From Pleodorina starrii (taxonomy: Eukaryota; Chlorophyta; Chlorophyceae; Chlamydomonadales; Volvocaceae), in assembly GCA_030267565.1 (NCBI GenBank), contig BRXU01000008.1, positions 1 to 64,000 on the forward strand: a stretch of 64,000 nt of DNA, in the 5' to 3' direction. The notes under the pieces are model-generated. The model was not told where the DNA came from. It ran no database searches and saw nothing but the letters and a program-made list of their open reading frames with translations. This document shows, in pieces, positions 1 through 12,421 of the stretch. The position numbers and the translations under genes are program-made. How positions within the stretch are numbered: position 1 is the stretch's first letter; every line of letters starts with the position of its first letter.

Positions 1-2758
1 GCCTGCAGGCTACAGACCCCGGGCTTGCGTCGCGAGGCCCTTCGCGTTCGCTTCGGGACCGTCACCGCAATTGACGGATCTCTACACTTCGCGCCAACAC
101 CGGTCATCGGCGATCGTCGTCGTGAGCAAAACAGAATGGCCCCTGCTGCCCTTCGATACCCGCTTGGCGCCGTTTGGCGCCTCTGCTTATTCCACTCACT
201 ATTTCGGCCGATCGTTCTCGTCCCCAGTCTCGCTGTTGTGTGCCAAACGGGCACTCCATCCCGCCCACTGCAGCGCAAGCCGTAAGACCCCCTAACAATC
301 ACCACAACAGTAGCACGGGACGGCGCGACGTGGCCGCTGGCGCATTGACGACGGCAGCGCACACGGCACGACTGCGGGAAACTGTGACCTTCAACTAGTT
401 GCGAGGCAGCGCCGACGCGGTGGCCGCGCGCTCCGTGTAGACTGCTGCGCTCAGCGCCCGGCCAAGCCGCGACGGGTGCCAGCTGCTGCCCAGAGTTCTG
501 CCCAGGGCCCTGGACCCGTGACGCCACGTCGCCAGCTGTGTGCGCGTCGTAACGCTTCGCAGCGCTGACGAAGCCCTCGGGTGCCTGGACCGCCAGGGAG
601 GTGGCGCTGCCCAGCTGGGAGCTCAGGCACATGGCGACAGCGCCGGGGCCCCGGCACACGCCGCTGCGCTTGGAAACGCACATGCGCCAGGCGATACTGC
701 AGCAGCTCTCCACACCCGTCCCGCCGACTTGGGAGCCGGCGGAGGGGCTGCTGCTGATATGCATCCAGCCCACGCACACGTCCGGCTGCGCGGGCTCTTG
801 CTGCTGCTGCTGCTGCTGCTGCCGCTGCCGCGAGCCGCCGAAGCTCACCGGCGCGCCATATGCGGCCGCAAAGACGGCGACACAGACCGGCCGGTGCTGA
901 AACCAGCAGGGCGCCTGCGCGACGAGGACTGAGGCATCGACCGACCCCTCAAACACGCAGGTGTTGTCGTGCATGCTGCTGCTGCCGCTGTGGCTGCTGA
1001 TGCTGCTGACGCTGTCATAGTTGAAGCTGTCGTCGCCGGGGCTGGGGCAGCTGACCGCGCCGTATGCCGTGGGCTCGTCCTGCCGCTCACCGACGGCCTC
1101 GGGCAGCGGCGATGCCAGCTGCGAGGACAGACACGACCACGTGTCCGCCTGCACGAACACCTCCGCCACCGCCTCCTCCGCCACCGCCCGGTCCACCACC
1201 GTCACCGCTTCCGCCGGTGCCGCCTCCTCCATCTTGACTGGCTCAGCCACCGCCGCTGTCACCTCCACCGCCTCCACCGCCTCCGTCTCCCCCTCCGCCT
1301 CCGGCGCCGTCGCCGCCGCTATCTCCCCGTCCACCTCCGCCACCGTGACCGGCTCTGCCGCCACCGCCGCCACGACCTCCGCCGCTTCCGCCACCTCCGG
1401 CTTGACAGCCGTGGCCACCGGCTTCACCTCCACCGCCTCTACCGACACCTCCGCCACTTCCACCGGCTCCGCCGACTTGATCACCGCCACCGCCACCACC
1501 GACACGGTCTCCACAGGGGCTGTCGAAGCAGTCGGGACGAGCTGCTGCGGCGCCGAGCCGCTGGAGGCCGTCGAGGCCGCAAGCCTGCTCGTCGGTGGCT
1601 TGGCGGGTGGCTTGGGTGGCAAAGCCGCCGGCACCGAGCACTGCGACCGCTGCAGGTCGCGGGCGCGCAACGAGGCGCATGCCCCCTCCTGGGTGCGGGT
1701 GTGGGTGCGCACCAACAGCCACTGCCTGTTCTCCTGACACGCCAAGACCGCCTGCAGGTTGATCCAGTGTCGCCCCCACTCCGCGAACACCGGGTAGGTG
1801 GGCCACTTCTCCCGAAGGCCCTTGGTCAACTGCACGGCAAAATCAGCGGCGTGATGAGGGAGCGAGTGATGAGTGGAGGGAAGCGGACGCGCCGTCAGGA
1901 ACACAATACAAGCTAGCGAGCAAGCCATGGATGGGAGGAGCGCAAACGATAAGGCACCCTCACACGCACCGATACGCACGCATGCGGGAGGTGAGGGTAC
2001 TTAAGCCCAACCGTTACCCACGCACACTCCCTGGCCCCAGCTAATCAACCAGCTACTCCCGGTCCCTGCCAAGGGGCCCACTTACGTCGTCGGCAGGAGT
2101 CTCTCCGCAGACCATTTTACGCTCCTTCAGGAAGTTGACCACTCTGTCCAATGGGTGGAACTGCTTGTCATCGGGGTAAATGTCCCGCGCCAGGACATTC
2201 CTGCGCAACGGCAAACGATGTAGGGAGCGAGGGCGGAGTTGGCATCAGGACATGCATTACGTATGCCGTTGGAGAGGGCTCGCGTATCGAGTCCAGCCGT
2301 GCTGGCATCGAAATTTAAATTGTTACCACATGCTGCCTTTGGAGAGCCCCAACAGTCGTCGTGTGCAAAAAGGTGCGCCAGCGCAGGCACTAGGAGACAT
2401 GCAGATGCGAGCAGTGACGTCAAAACCCCTACAGGCCCTTCAAGAGTTGTATCGGTTCGGAAAGTGGTCCAAAGAGCCCTGCAGACCTACCACTGCGGGT
2501 CTTCCGGCTCCGGCTCCACGCCGTGGCTGGACTGCTGGCCATCAGGCGAAGACCTGCAGCAGCAAGCGTTAATGTCAGTGTCATGGGGATTATTCATCAT
2601 CACCAAGCCGCCCATTTACAGCATTAATTCCCAGGTCAGAGTTGCTACGTCCGCACTTGCTGCTCCAGCAGCCAGTGCCAGTGCCAGTGCCGTTTTGAGA
2701 CAACTCACTTGCAAAGGGATGACTCCTGCCCCATAGAATGCTTGGAGAAGCCTGCCAT
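1..2758 (-). CDS. Array gene copy 1 (partial, 3' end beyond the window edge)
   Basis: Four-exon gene of unknown function, same model as copy 2. Exon 1 is 2709-2758, exon 2 is 2491-2553, exon 3 is 2086-2200 and exon 4 is 1829 down to the window edge, so the C-terminus is missing. Introns are 2554-2708 (155 nt), 2201-2490 (290 nt) and 1830-2085 (256 nt). This copy differs from the others in exon 4: it has only one of the two 27-bp repeats that code for the CVFEGSV motif, and it lacks one Val codon in the Ala/Val/Glu tract. Both changes keep the frame. A TAG stop lies in frame 15 codons upstream of the start ATG. Confidence 0.68.
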
Positions 2759-3173
2759 GCTGATAAAGACACAGCGGATGGAGAAGTTTACGCAGGACTG
2801 GGCCTACGCTGAGCTCGAGTTCACGACGTGAAAGCAAATCCGTAAGTTCGAGAGTGTTGTCAGTAAAGTGAGGCCTGTTAGGGCGTGGGCCAAGGCCTCA
2901 ATTACCAAGAGCGGCTGGCTCTAACCGACTCCGTACGGTCTGACTGTTTCATCAGTAGCAAGCGGCGACCTTCCACTGGACTTCATTATTACAAAACCCG
3001 ATATCAACAAAGAGCCCAAGTAAATGAAATTTAGCAACGAAAAGCGGATGTTGAATGACGTCGCACGGAGAAGCTGCGAGCCAAAGTGTTAAAAAAAACC
3101 GTCATTGCTGTTAATTGATACGTACACGACACGTTGGTGAAGTAAAGAAACGTCTCACACCAAACTACACATA

Positions 3174-3183
3174 CATATATATG
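3174..3183 (-). promoter_or_regulatory. TATA-like site upstream of the array gene, conserved in all six units
   Basis: CATATATATG (a palindrome) lies about 415 bp upstream of the start ATG of copy 1, inside otherwise G+C-rich DNA. The same site is at 8002-8011, 12836-12845, 17667-17676, 22496-22505 and 27335-27344. It is the best core-promoter candidate in the flank, but nothing in the sequence fixes the transcription start, and a 5'-UTR intron is possible. Confidence 0.3.
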
Positions 3184-4165
3184 GCCGCCAAATGAACGGA
3201 CCAACCGCCAACGGCTCGCTTGCTGTGATTGAGTCACTACTCAGGAGGTCGGGTTTCATCACCCGGCACACCCAGGATGCATATGCGTACCTAACCAATG
3301 TTTGCCCGCCCTGCAAGAGAGGATGACGTGCGTCGACCCAACCCCGCCAGGCCACATGACGGTCGGCAGCGGGGGTGACCCCTGGATGGGTGACAAGCAG
3401 CGAGACACATGTGCCCAATAACCCACAAGGGGCACGTCTAACCCAGCGTGACTGCAGCAATGACGCACTCCCTCCACAAAAGTCACATGATGAGCGGATG
3501 AGCCGTTTCGAAGAATACTATCGAGCAAACTTCAGTATTGAGATACGAGCGAACGACCCTTGAGCCTTGAGCCCACGCGTGCATCGGTGCCCATCAGCAC
3601 AAAGGATACCTTTCCTTACCGTTGCCGGTGCCGGCCCGGAGAGAGCGAGCCTCTGTTGCTCGTGAGCTCGCGCATTGCGATGCGCGCCAACGAAGTGCCA
3701 ACTTGGGGCTTCGGCCACGACGGCGGGTGTCAGATGTGGACCGCCCCGCCCGGCGACCCTCTGGGTCCACTGTAACCAGGTGCTTTCATAAGGTACGGTA
3801 CCTTCATCCGGTGATACAAACACGTGGGAGCCACACGAGGGTCGCGAAGCTCTGTGTGTGTTTCTTCTATCGGTTCACTCGTTTCCAATCTAGGTGGCTC
3901 GTGCTGTCTGTTTGTTCAGTTGGGCTTTCCTTCGCCCTGGTGCCCGCTGGTAGCTCAAACCTCCAAACGACCCGCTGCAGGGTCTAGAACCCACTTTACC
4001 CACTACGTACGACTAGGGGAGACTGGTGCTTCCGCTACGCCAAGTAAGCCTCGGCTGCAACTGGAGGGCTTAGGTGGCACACACGCCGATGCAGAACAAT
4101 GCACACGCATTGCAAGGCCTTGACCCTATCTAGCCAAGCCTTGCGATAACAGAAGAGCCAAAGCT

Positions 4166-4170
4166 TTACA
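4166..4170 (-). terminator. Candidate poly(A) signal (TGTAA) for array gene copy 2
   Basis: On the minus strand TGTAA occurs about 500 bp past the stop codon at 4672, in a segment conserved between units (also 8994-8998 for copy 3). TGTAA is the usual poly(A) signal in Chlamydomonas-type algae. If it is used, each gene has a 3' UTR of about 0.5 kb. A five-base motif is weak evidence alone. Confidence 0.3.
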
Positions 4171-4490
4171 AGGCATCGCAGCCCACGACATTCGTTGCGC
4201 GACCAGAGGACCGCCCCGAGCGATTCCGGGAAATGCGCCATACCGGGACACACCCATAGGGCGCCATTCTACTACGGTAGTACTGCCAGATCAACGCACT
4301 GGTAGCATCAGTTCAAGCCATTCAGCAGACAGAAGGGGCAGGGGGCACATAGGATACACAGGCACGCCGTACCATGGCAGCGCAGGGGTCTGAGCGTCTG
4401 ACACGGACACACACACCAAGAAACGAACAAAAAGCGTCAAAAGCCCGCGAGCGCGCGCGCTATGCCAGCCGCACGCACGCTGATGCCCAA

Positions 4491-4514
4491 TAACTAACTA
4501 ACTAACTAACTAAC
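4491..4514. repeat. (TAAC)n microsatellite, length-variable between units
   Basis: TAAC repeats are 24 bp here and at 14157-14180 and 18984-19007, but 40 bp at 9315-9354 and 23813-23852. The long versions always go with a shortened GCGC run about 35 bp to the left. The unit is not the TTTTAGGG-type telomere repeat of these algae. Confidence 0.9.
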
Positions 4515-4671
4515 CTTCACTGCCATTCCTGATCAGCCAGCACTCACTTCGGCAGTCCCCACGCCTCACTGAACTCGCGACTACCGTATCTCTACTTCGC
4601 CTACCTTCCCAGTCTAAGCGGCCGTTGCCAGGTTAGCTACATATGCGCCAGACCTATAACTGCCAGCTTGG

Positions 4672-7586
4672 CTACCCTAGGTGATAAACAGCGCGTTTTG
4701 CAGCGCTTGGCGAAACCATCAAACATCGATCGCACGCAGTCAGGCGGGTCCCATGGGAGGGTAACGTAACCCTACGCATGGGAAAGCAAGGTCTAAAGGC
4801 CTGCAGGCTACAGACCCCGGGCTTGCGTCGTGAGGCCCTTCGCGTTCGCTTCGGGACCGTCACCGCAATTGACGGATCTCTACACTTCGCGCCAACACCG
4901 GTCATCGGCGATCGTCGTCGTGAGCAAAACAGAATGGCCCCTGCTGCCCTTCGATACCCGCTTGGCGCCGTTTGGCGCCTCTGCTTATTCCACTCACTAT
5001 TTCGGCCGATCGTTCTCGTCCCCAGTCTCGCTGTTGTGTGCCAAACGGGCACTCCATCCCGCCCACTGCAGCGCAAGCCGTAAGACCCCCTAACAATCAC
5101 CACAACAGTAGCACGGGACGGCGCGACGTGGCCGCTGGCGCATTGACGACGGCAGCGCACACGGCACGACTGCGGGAAACTGTGACCTTCAACTAGTTGC
5201 GAGGCAGCGCCGACGCGGTGGCCGCGCGCTCCGTGTAGACTGCTGCGCTCAGCGCCCGGCCAAGCCGCGACGGGTGCCAGCTGCTGCCCAGAGTTCTGCC
5301 CAGGGCCCTGGACCCGTGACGCCACGTCGCCAGCTGTGTGCGCGTCGTAACGCTTCGCAGCGCTGACGAAGCCCTCGGGTGCCTGGACCGCCAGGGAGGT
5401 GGCGCTGCCCAGCTGGGAGCTCAGGCACATGGCGACAGCGCCGGGGCCCCGGCACACGCCGCTGCGCTTGGAAACGCACATGCGCCAGGCGATACTGCAG
5501 CAGCTCTCCACACCCGTCCCGCCGACTTGGGAGCCGGCGGAGGGGCTGCTGCTGATATGCATCCAGCCCACGCACACGTCCGGCTGCGCGGGCTCTTGCT
5601 GCTGCTGCTGCTGCTGCTGCCGCTGCCGCGAGCCGCCGAAGCTCACCGGCGCGCCATATGCGGCCGCAAAGACGGCGACACAGACCGGCCGGTGCTGAAA
5701 CCAGCAGGGCGCCTGCGCGACGAGGACTGAGGCATCGACCGACCCCTCAAACACGCAGGCACCGACCGACCCCTCAAACACGCAGGTGTTGTCGTGCATG
5801 CTGCTGCTGCCGCTGTGGCTGCTGATGCTGCTGACGCTGTCATAGTTGAAGCTGTCGTCGCCGGGGCTGGGGCAGCTGACCGCGCCGTATGCCGTGGGCT
5901 CGTCCTGCCGCTCACCGACGGCCTCGGGCAGCGGCGATGCCAGCTGCGAGGACAGACACGACCACGTGTCCACCTGCACGAACACCTCCGCCACCGCCTC
6001 CTCCGCCACCGCCCGGTCCACCACCGTCACCGCTTCCGCCGGTGCCGCCTCCTCCATCTTGACTGGCTCAGCCACCGCCGCTGTCACCTCCACCGCCTCC
6101 ACCGCCTCCGTCTCCCCCTCCGCCTCCGGCGCCGTCGCCGCCGCTATCTCGCCGTCCACCTCCGCCACCGTGACCGGCTCTGCCGCCACCGCCGCCACGA
6201 CCTCCGCCGCTTCCGCCACCTCCGGCTTGACAGCCGTGGCCACCGGCTTCACCTCCACCGCCTCTACCGACACGACCTCCGCCACTTCCACCGGCTCCGC
6301 CGACTTGATCACCGCCACCGCCACCACCGACACGGTCTCCACAGGGGCTGTCGAAGCAGTCGGGACGAGCTGCTGCGGCGCCGAGCCGCTGGAGGCCGTC
6401 GAGGCCGCAAGCCTGCTCGTCGGTGGCTTGGCGGGTGGCTTGGGTGGCAAAGCCGCCGGCACCGAGCACTGCGACCGCTGCAGGTCGCGGGCGCGCAACG
6501 AGGCGCATGCCCCCTCCTGGGTGCGGGTGTGGGTGCGCACCAACAGCCACTGCCTGTTCTCCTGACACGCCAAGACCGCCTGCAGGTTGATCCAGTGTCG
6601 CCCCCACTCCGCGAACACCGGGTAGGTGGGCCACTTCTCCCGAAGGCCCTTGGTCAACTGCACGGCAAAATCAGCGGCGTGATGAGGGAGCGAGTGATGA
6701 GTGGAGGGAAGCGGACGCGCCGTCAGGAACACAATACAAGCTAGCGAGCAAGCCATGGATGGGAGGAGCGCAAACGATAAGGCACCCTCACACGCACCGA
6801 TACGCACGCATGCGGGAGGTGAGGGTACTTAAGCCCAACCGTTACCCACGCACACTCCCTGGCCCCAGCTAATCAACCAGCTACTCCCGGTCCCTGCCAA
6901 GGGGCCCACTTACGTCGTCGGCAGGAGTCTCTCCGCAGACCATTTTACGCTCCTTCAGGAAGTTGACCACTCTGTCCAATGGGTGGAACTGCTTGTCATC
7001 GGGGTAAATGTCCCGCGCCAGGACATTCCTGCGCAACGGCAAACGATGTAGGGAGCGAGGGCGGAGTTGGCATCAGGACATGCATTACGTATGCCGTTGG
7101 AGAGGGCTCGCGTATCGAGTCCAGCCGTGCTGGCATCGAAATTTAAATTGTTACCACATGCTGCCTTTGGAGAGCCCCAACAGTCGTCGTGTGCAAAAAG
7201 GTGCGCCAGCGCAGGCACTAGGAGACATGCAGATGCGAGCAGTGACGTCAAAACCCCTACAGGCCCTTCAAGAGTTGTATCGGTTCGGAAAGTGGTCCAA
7301 AGAGCCCTGCAGACCTACCACTGCGGGTCTTCCGGCTCCGGCTCCACGCCGTGGCTGGACTGCTGGCCATCAGGCGAAGACCTGCAGCAGCAAGCGTTAA
7401 TGTCAGTGTCATGGGGATTATTCATCATCACCAAGCCGCCCATTTACAGCATTAATTCCCAGGTCAGAGTTGCTACGTACGCACTTGCTGCTCCAGCAGC
7501 CAGTGCCAGTGCCAGTGCCGTTTTGAGACAACTCACTTGCAAAGGGATGACTCCTGCCCCATAGAATGCTTGGAGAAGCCTGCCAT
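4672..7586 (-). CDS. Array gene copy 2: four-exon gene for a 737-aa acidic, polyQ-containing protein of unknown function
   Basis: Exons in order are 7537-7586, 7319-7381, 6914-7028 and 6657-4672. Donors are GTGAGT, GTAGGT and GTAAGT; acceptors end CTGCAG, GCGCAG and GTGCAG. Split codons close correctly: AA+G gives Lys17, TG+G gives Trp38, and intron 3 is phase 0. The protein starts MAGFSKHSMG and exon 3 codes for a charged stretch (NVLARDIYPDDKQF). Exon 4 opens with a Trp-containing block, residues 77-126 (REKWPTYPVFAEWGRHW). Then come an Ala/Val/Glu acidic tract (about 182-304), a Ser/Asp-rich part, two 9-aa repeats (368-385) and eight Gln (423-430). The C-terminal third is Cys/Arg-rich and less convincingly coding, so the true 3' end may be spliced differently. 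No known domain recognised; no clear signal peptide or membrane segment. A longer reading from a GTG at 6807 would translate intron 3 and was rejected. Confidence 0.7.
5580..5640 (-). repeat. CAG (polyglutamine) run in exon 4 of the array gene
   Basis: On the minus strand a run of CAG codons gives eight consecutive Gln in copies 2, 4, 5 and 6 and ten in copy 3 (10,420-10,460). Together with the 27-bp repeat (5740-5790; one copy at 940-965 in copy 1) it accounts for most of the in-frame length variation between copies. Confidence 0.8.
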
Positions 7587-9314
7587 GCTGATAAAGACAC
7601 AGCGGATGGAGAAGTTTACGCAGGACTGGGCCTACGCTGAGCTCGAGTTCACGACGTGAAAGCAAATCCGTAAGTTCGAGAGTGTTGTCAGTAAAGTGAG
7701 GCCTGTTAGGGCGTGGGCCAAGGCCTCAATTACCAAGAGCGGCTGGCTCTAACCGACTCCGTACGGTCTGACTGTTTCATCAGTAGCAAGCGGCGACCTT
7801 CCACTGGACTTCATTATTACAAAACCCGATATCAACAAAGAGCCCAAGTAAATGAAATTTAGCAACGAAAAGCGGATGTTGAATGACGTCGCACGGAGAA
7901 GCTGCGAGCCAAAGTGTTAAAAAAAACCGTCATTGCTGTTAATTGATACGTACACGACACGTTGGTGAAGTAAAGAAACGTCTCACACCAAACTACACAT
8001 ACATATATATGGCCGCCAAATGAACGGACCAACCGCCAACGGCTCGCTTGCTGTGATTGAGTCACTACTCAGGAGGTCGGGTTTCATCACCCGGCACACC
8101 CAGGATGCATATGCGTACCTAACCAATGTTTGCCCGCCCTGCAAGAGAGGATGACGTGCGTCGACCCAACCCCGCCAGGCCACATGACGGTCGGCAGCGG
8201 GGGTGACCCCTGGATGGGTGACAAGCAGCGAGACACATGTGCCCAATAACCCACAAGGGGCACGTCTAACCCAGCGTGACTGCAGCAATGACGCACTCCC
8301 TCCACAAAAGTCACATGATGAGCGGATGAGCCGTTTCGAAGAATACTATCGAGCAAACTTCAGTATTGAGATACGAGCGAACGACCCTTGAGCCTTGAGC
8401 CCACGCGTGCATCGGTGCCCATCAGCACAAAGGATACCTTTCCTTACCGTTGCCGGTGCCGGCCCGGAGAGAGCGAGCCTCTGTTGCTCGTGAGCTCGCG
8501 CATTGCGATGCGCGCCAACGAAGTGCCAACTTGGGGCTTCGGCCACGACGGCGGGTGTCAGATGTGGACCGCCCCGCCCGGCGACCCTCTGGGTCCACTG
8601 TAACCAGGTGCTTTCATAAGGTACGGTACCTTCATCCGGTGATACAAACACGTGGGAGCCGCACGAGGGTCGCGAAGCTCTGTGTGTGTTTCTTCTATCG
8701 GTTCACTCGTTTCCAATCTAGGTGGCTCGTGCTGTCTGTTTGTTCAGTTGGGCTTTCCTTCGCCCTGGTGCCCGCTGGTGGCTCAAACCTCCAAACGACC
8801 CGCTGCAGGGTCTAGAACCCACTTTACCCACTACGTACGACTAGGGGAGACTGGTGCTTCCGCTACGCCAAGCAAGCCTCGGCTGCAACTGGAGGGCTTA
8901 GGTGGCACACACGCCGATGCAGAACAATGCACACGCATTGCAAGGCCTTGACCCTATCTAGCCAAGCCTTGCGATAACAGAAGAGCCAAAGCTTTACAAG
9001 GCATCGCAGCCCACGACATTCGTTGCGCGACCAGAGGACCGCCCCGAGCGATTCCGGGAAATGCGCCATACCGGGACACACCCATAGGGCGCCATTCTAC
9101 TACGGTAGTACTGCCAGATCAACGCACTGGTAGCATCAGTTCAAGCCATTCAGCAGACAGAAGGGGCAGGGGGCACATAGGATACACAGGCACGCCGTAC
9201 CATGGCAGCGCAGGGGTCTGAGCGTCTGACACGGACACACACACCAAGAAACGAACAAAAAGCGTCAAAAGCCCGCGAGCGCGCTATGCCAGCCGCACGC
9301 ACGCTGATGCCCAA

Positions 9315-9354
<40 letters not shown>

Positions 9355-10088
9355 CTTCACTGCCATTCCTGATCAGCCAGCACTCACTTCGGCAGTCCCC
9401 ACGCCTCACTGAACTCGCGACTACCGTATCTCTACTTCGCCTACCTTCCCAGTCTAAGCGGCCGTTGCCAGGTTAGCTACATATGCGCCAGACCTATAAC
9501 TGCCAGCTTGGCTACCCTAGGTGATAAACAGCGCGTTTTGCAGCGCTTGGCGAAACCATCAAACATCGATCGCACGCAGTCAGGCGGGTCCCATGGGAGG
9601 GTAACGTAACCCTACGCATGGGAAAGCAAGGTCTAAAGGCCTGCAGGCTACAGACCCCGGGCTTGCGTCGCGAGGCCCTTCGCGTTCGCTTCGGGACCGT
9701 CACCGCAATTGACGGATCTCTACACTTCGCGCCAACACCGGTCATCGGCGATCGTCGTCGTGAGCAAAACAGAATGGCCCCTGCTGCCCTTCGATACCCG
9801 CTTGGCGCCGTTTGGCGCCTCTGCTTATTCCACTCACTATTTCGGCCGATCGTTCTCGTCCCCAGTCTCGCTGTTGTGTGCCAAACGGGCACTCCATCCC
9901 GCCCACTGCAGCGCAAGCCGTAAGACCCCCTAACAATCACCACAACAGTAGCACGGGACGGCGCGACGTGGCCGCTGGCGCATTGACGACGGCAGCGCAC
10001 ACGGCACGACTGCGGGAAACTGTGACCTTCAACTAGTTGCGAGGCAGCGCCGACGCGGTGGCCGCGCGCTCCGTGTAGACTGCTGCGC

Positions 10089-10424
10089 TCAGCGCCCGGC
10101 CAAGCCGCGACGGGTGCCAGCTGCTGCCCAGAGTTCTGCCCAGGGCCCTGGACCCGTGACGCCACGTCGCCAGCTGTGTGCGCGTCGTAACGCTTCGCAG
10201 CGCTGACGAAGCCCTCGGGTGCCTGGACCGCCAGGGAGGTGGCGCTGCCCAGCTGGGAGCTCAGGCACATGGCGACAGCGCCGGGGCCCCGGCACACGCC
10301 GCTGCGCTTGGAAACGCACATGCGCCAGGCGATACTGCAGCAGCTCTCCACACCCGTCCCGCCGACTTGGGAGCCGGCGGAGGGGCTGCATCCAGCCCAC
10401 GCACACGTCCGGCTGCGCGGGCTC

Positions 10425-10456
<32 letters not shown>

Positions 10457-12421
10457 GCTGCCGCGAGCCGCCGAAGCTCACCGGCGCGCCATATGCGGCC
10501 GCAAAGACGGCGACACAGACCGGCCGGTGCTGAAACCAGCAGGGCGCCTGCGCGACGAGGACTGAGGCATCGACCGACCCCTCAAACACGCAGGCACCGA
10601 CCGACCCCTCAAACACGCAGGTGTTGTCGTGCATGCTGCTGCTGCCGCTGTGGCTGCTGATGCTGCTGACGCTGTCATAGTTGAAGCTGTCGTCGCCGGG
10701 GCTGGGGCAGCTGACCGCGCCGTATGCCGTGGGCTCGTCCTGCCGCTCACCGACGGCCTCGGGCAGCGGCGATGCCAGCTGCGAGGACAGACACGACCAC
10801 GTGTCCGCCTGCACGAACACCTCCGCCACCGCCTCCTCCGCCACCGCCCGGTCCACCACCGTCACCGCTTCCGCCGGCGCCGCCTCCTCCATCTTGACTG
10901 GCTCAGCCACCGCCGCTGTCACCTCCACCGCCTCCACCGCCTCCGTCTCCCCCTCCGCCTCCGGCGCCGTCGCCGCCGCTATCTCCCCGTCCACCTCCGC
11001 CACCGTGACCGGCTCTGCCGCCACCGCCGCCACGACCTCCGCCGCTTCCGCCACCTCCGGCTTGACAGCCGTGGCCACCGGCTTCACCTCCACCGCCTCT
11101 ACCGACACGACCTCCGCCACTTCCACCGGCTCCGCCGACTTGATCACCGCCACCGCCACCACCGACACGGTCTCCACAGGGGCTGTCGAAGCAGTCGGGA
11201 CGAGCTGCTGCGGCGCCGAGCCGCTGGAGGCCGTCGAGGCCGCAAGCCTGCTCGTCGGTGGCTTGGCGGGTGGCTTGGGTGGCAAAGCCGCCGGCACCGA
11301 GCACTGCGACCGCTGCAGGTCGCGGGCGCGCAACGAGGCGCATGCCCCCTCCTGGGTGCGGGTGTGGGTGCGCACCAACAGCCACTGCCTGTTCTCCTGA
11401 CACGCCAAGACCGCCTGCAGGTTGATCCAGTGTCGCCCCCACTCCGCGAACACCGGGTAGGTGGGCCACTTCTCCCGAAGGCCCTTGGTCAACTGCACGG
11501 CAAAATCAGCGGCGTGATGAGGGAGCGAGTGATGAGTGGAGGGAAGCGGACGCGCCGTCAGGAACACAATACAAGCTAGCGAGCAAGCCATGGATGGGAG
11601 GAGCGCAAACGATAAGGCACCCTCACACGCACCGATACGCACGCATGCGGGAGGTGAGGGTACTTAAGCCCAACCGTTACCCACGCACACTCCCTGGCCC
11701 CAGCTAATCAACCAGCTACTCCTGGTCCCTGCCAAGGGGCCCACTTACGTCGTCGGCAGGAGTCTCTCCGCAGACCATTTTACGCTCCTTCAGGAAGTTG
11801 ACCACTCTGTCCAATGGGTGGAACTGCTTGTCATCGGGGTAAATGTCCCGCGCCAGGACATTCCTGCGCAACGGCAAACGATGTAGGGAGCGAGGGCGGA
11901 GTTGGCATCAGGACATGCATTACGTATGCCGTTGGAGAGGGCTCGCGTATCGAGTCCAGCCGTGCTGGCATCGAAATTTAAATTGTTACCACATGCTGCC
12001 TTTGGAGAGCCCCAACAGTCGTCGTGTGCAAAAAGGTGCGCCAGCGCAGGCACTAGGAGACATGCAGATGCGAGCAGTGACGTCAAAACCCCTACAGGCC
12101 CTTCAAGAGTTGTATCGGTTCGGAAAGTGGTCCAAAGAGCCCTGCAGACCTACCACTGCGGGTCTTCCGGCTCCGGCTCCACGCCGTGGCTGGACTGCTG
12201 GCCATCAGGCGAAGACCTGCAGCAGCAAGCGTTAATGTCAGTGTCATGGGGATTATTCATCATCACCAAGCCGCCCATTTACAGCATTAATTCCCAGGTC
12301 AGAGTTGCTACGTCCGCACTTGCTGCTCCAGCAGCCAGTGCCAGTGCCAGTGCCGTTTTGAGACAACTCACTTGCAAAGGGATGACTCCTGCCCCATAGA
12401 ATGCTTGGAGAAGCCTGCCAT
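10089..12421 (-). CDS. Array gene copy 3: frameshifted variant of the array gene
   Basis: Exons are 12372-12421, 12154-12216, 11749-11863 and 11492-10089, with the same splice signals as copy 2. Two changes distinguish exon 4: the CAG run is six bases longer (two more Gln), and 11 bp present in the other copies (CTGCTGATATG on the plus strand, just before CATCCAGCCC) are missing near 10,388. The deletion shifts the frame after the WM of VCVGWM, replacing the last part of the protein with an Arg-rich tail that stops at 10,089. Predicted length is about 543 aa instead of 737. It is either a decaying copy, or evidence that the sequence past this point is not coding in the real transcript. Confidence 0.6.

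Larger units (their letters stand above)
2759..4671. other. Intergenic segment of the 4.83-kb unit, no further gene supported
   Basis: This stretch lies between the start of array gene copy 1 and the stop of copy 2 and repeats in every unit (7587-9511, 12422-14337, 17253-19164, 22080-24009 and, cut short, 26919-28087). Short open frames exist on both strands but are broken or shifted between copies by single-base indels (length changes in an A-run near 3090, a GTGC duplication near 13,564, a TATA insertion near 23,139), as expected for non-coding DNA. It holds the TATA-like site, an A-run, a GCGC run and a TAAC microsatellite. Confidence 0.6.

Noticed and set aside
3155..3823. Minus-strand frames of about 100 codons in the intergenic part of each unit
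   Set aside because: They are altered by single-base indels and length changes in other units (for example units 5 and 6) and have no splice or start context that is kept.
4491..4514. Interstitial telomere repeat
   Set aside because: The unit is TAAC, not the TTTTAGGG or TTTAGGG repeat of green algae.
4672..6807. A single 711-codon open frame starting at 6807 as the array gene
   Set aside because: Its start codon is GTG, and its first 50 codons lie in what is clearly an intron (donor GTAAGT at 6913, acceptor GTGCAG before 6657). The spliced model with an ATG start explains the data better.
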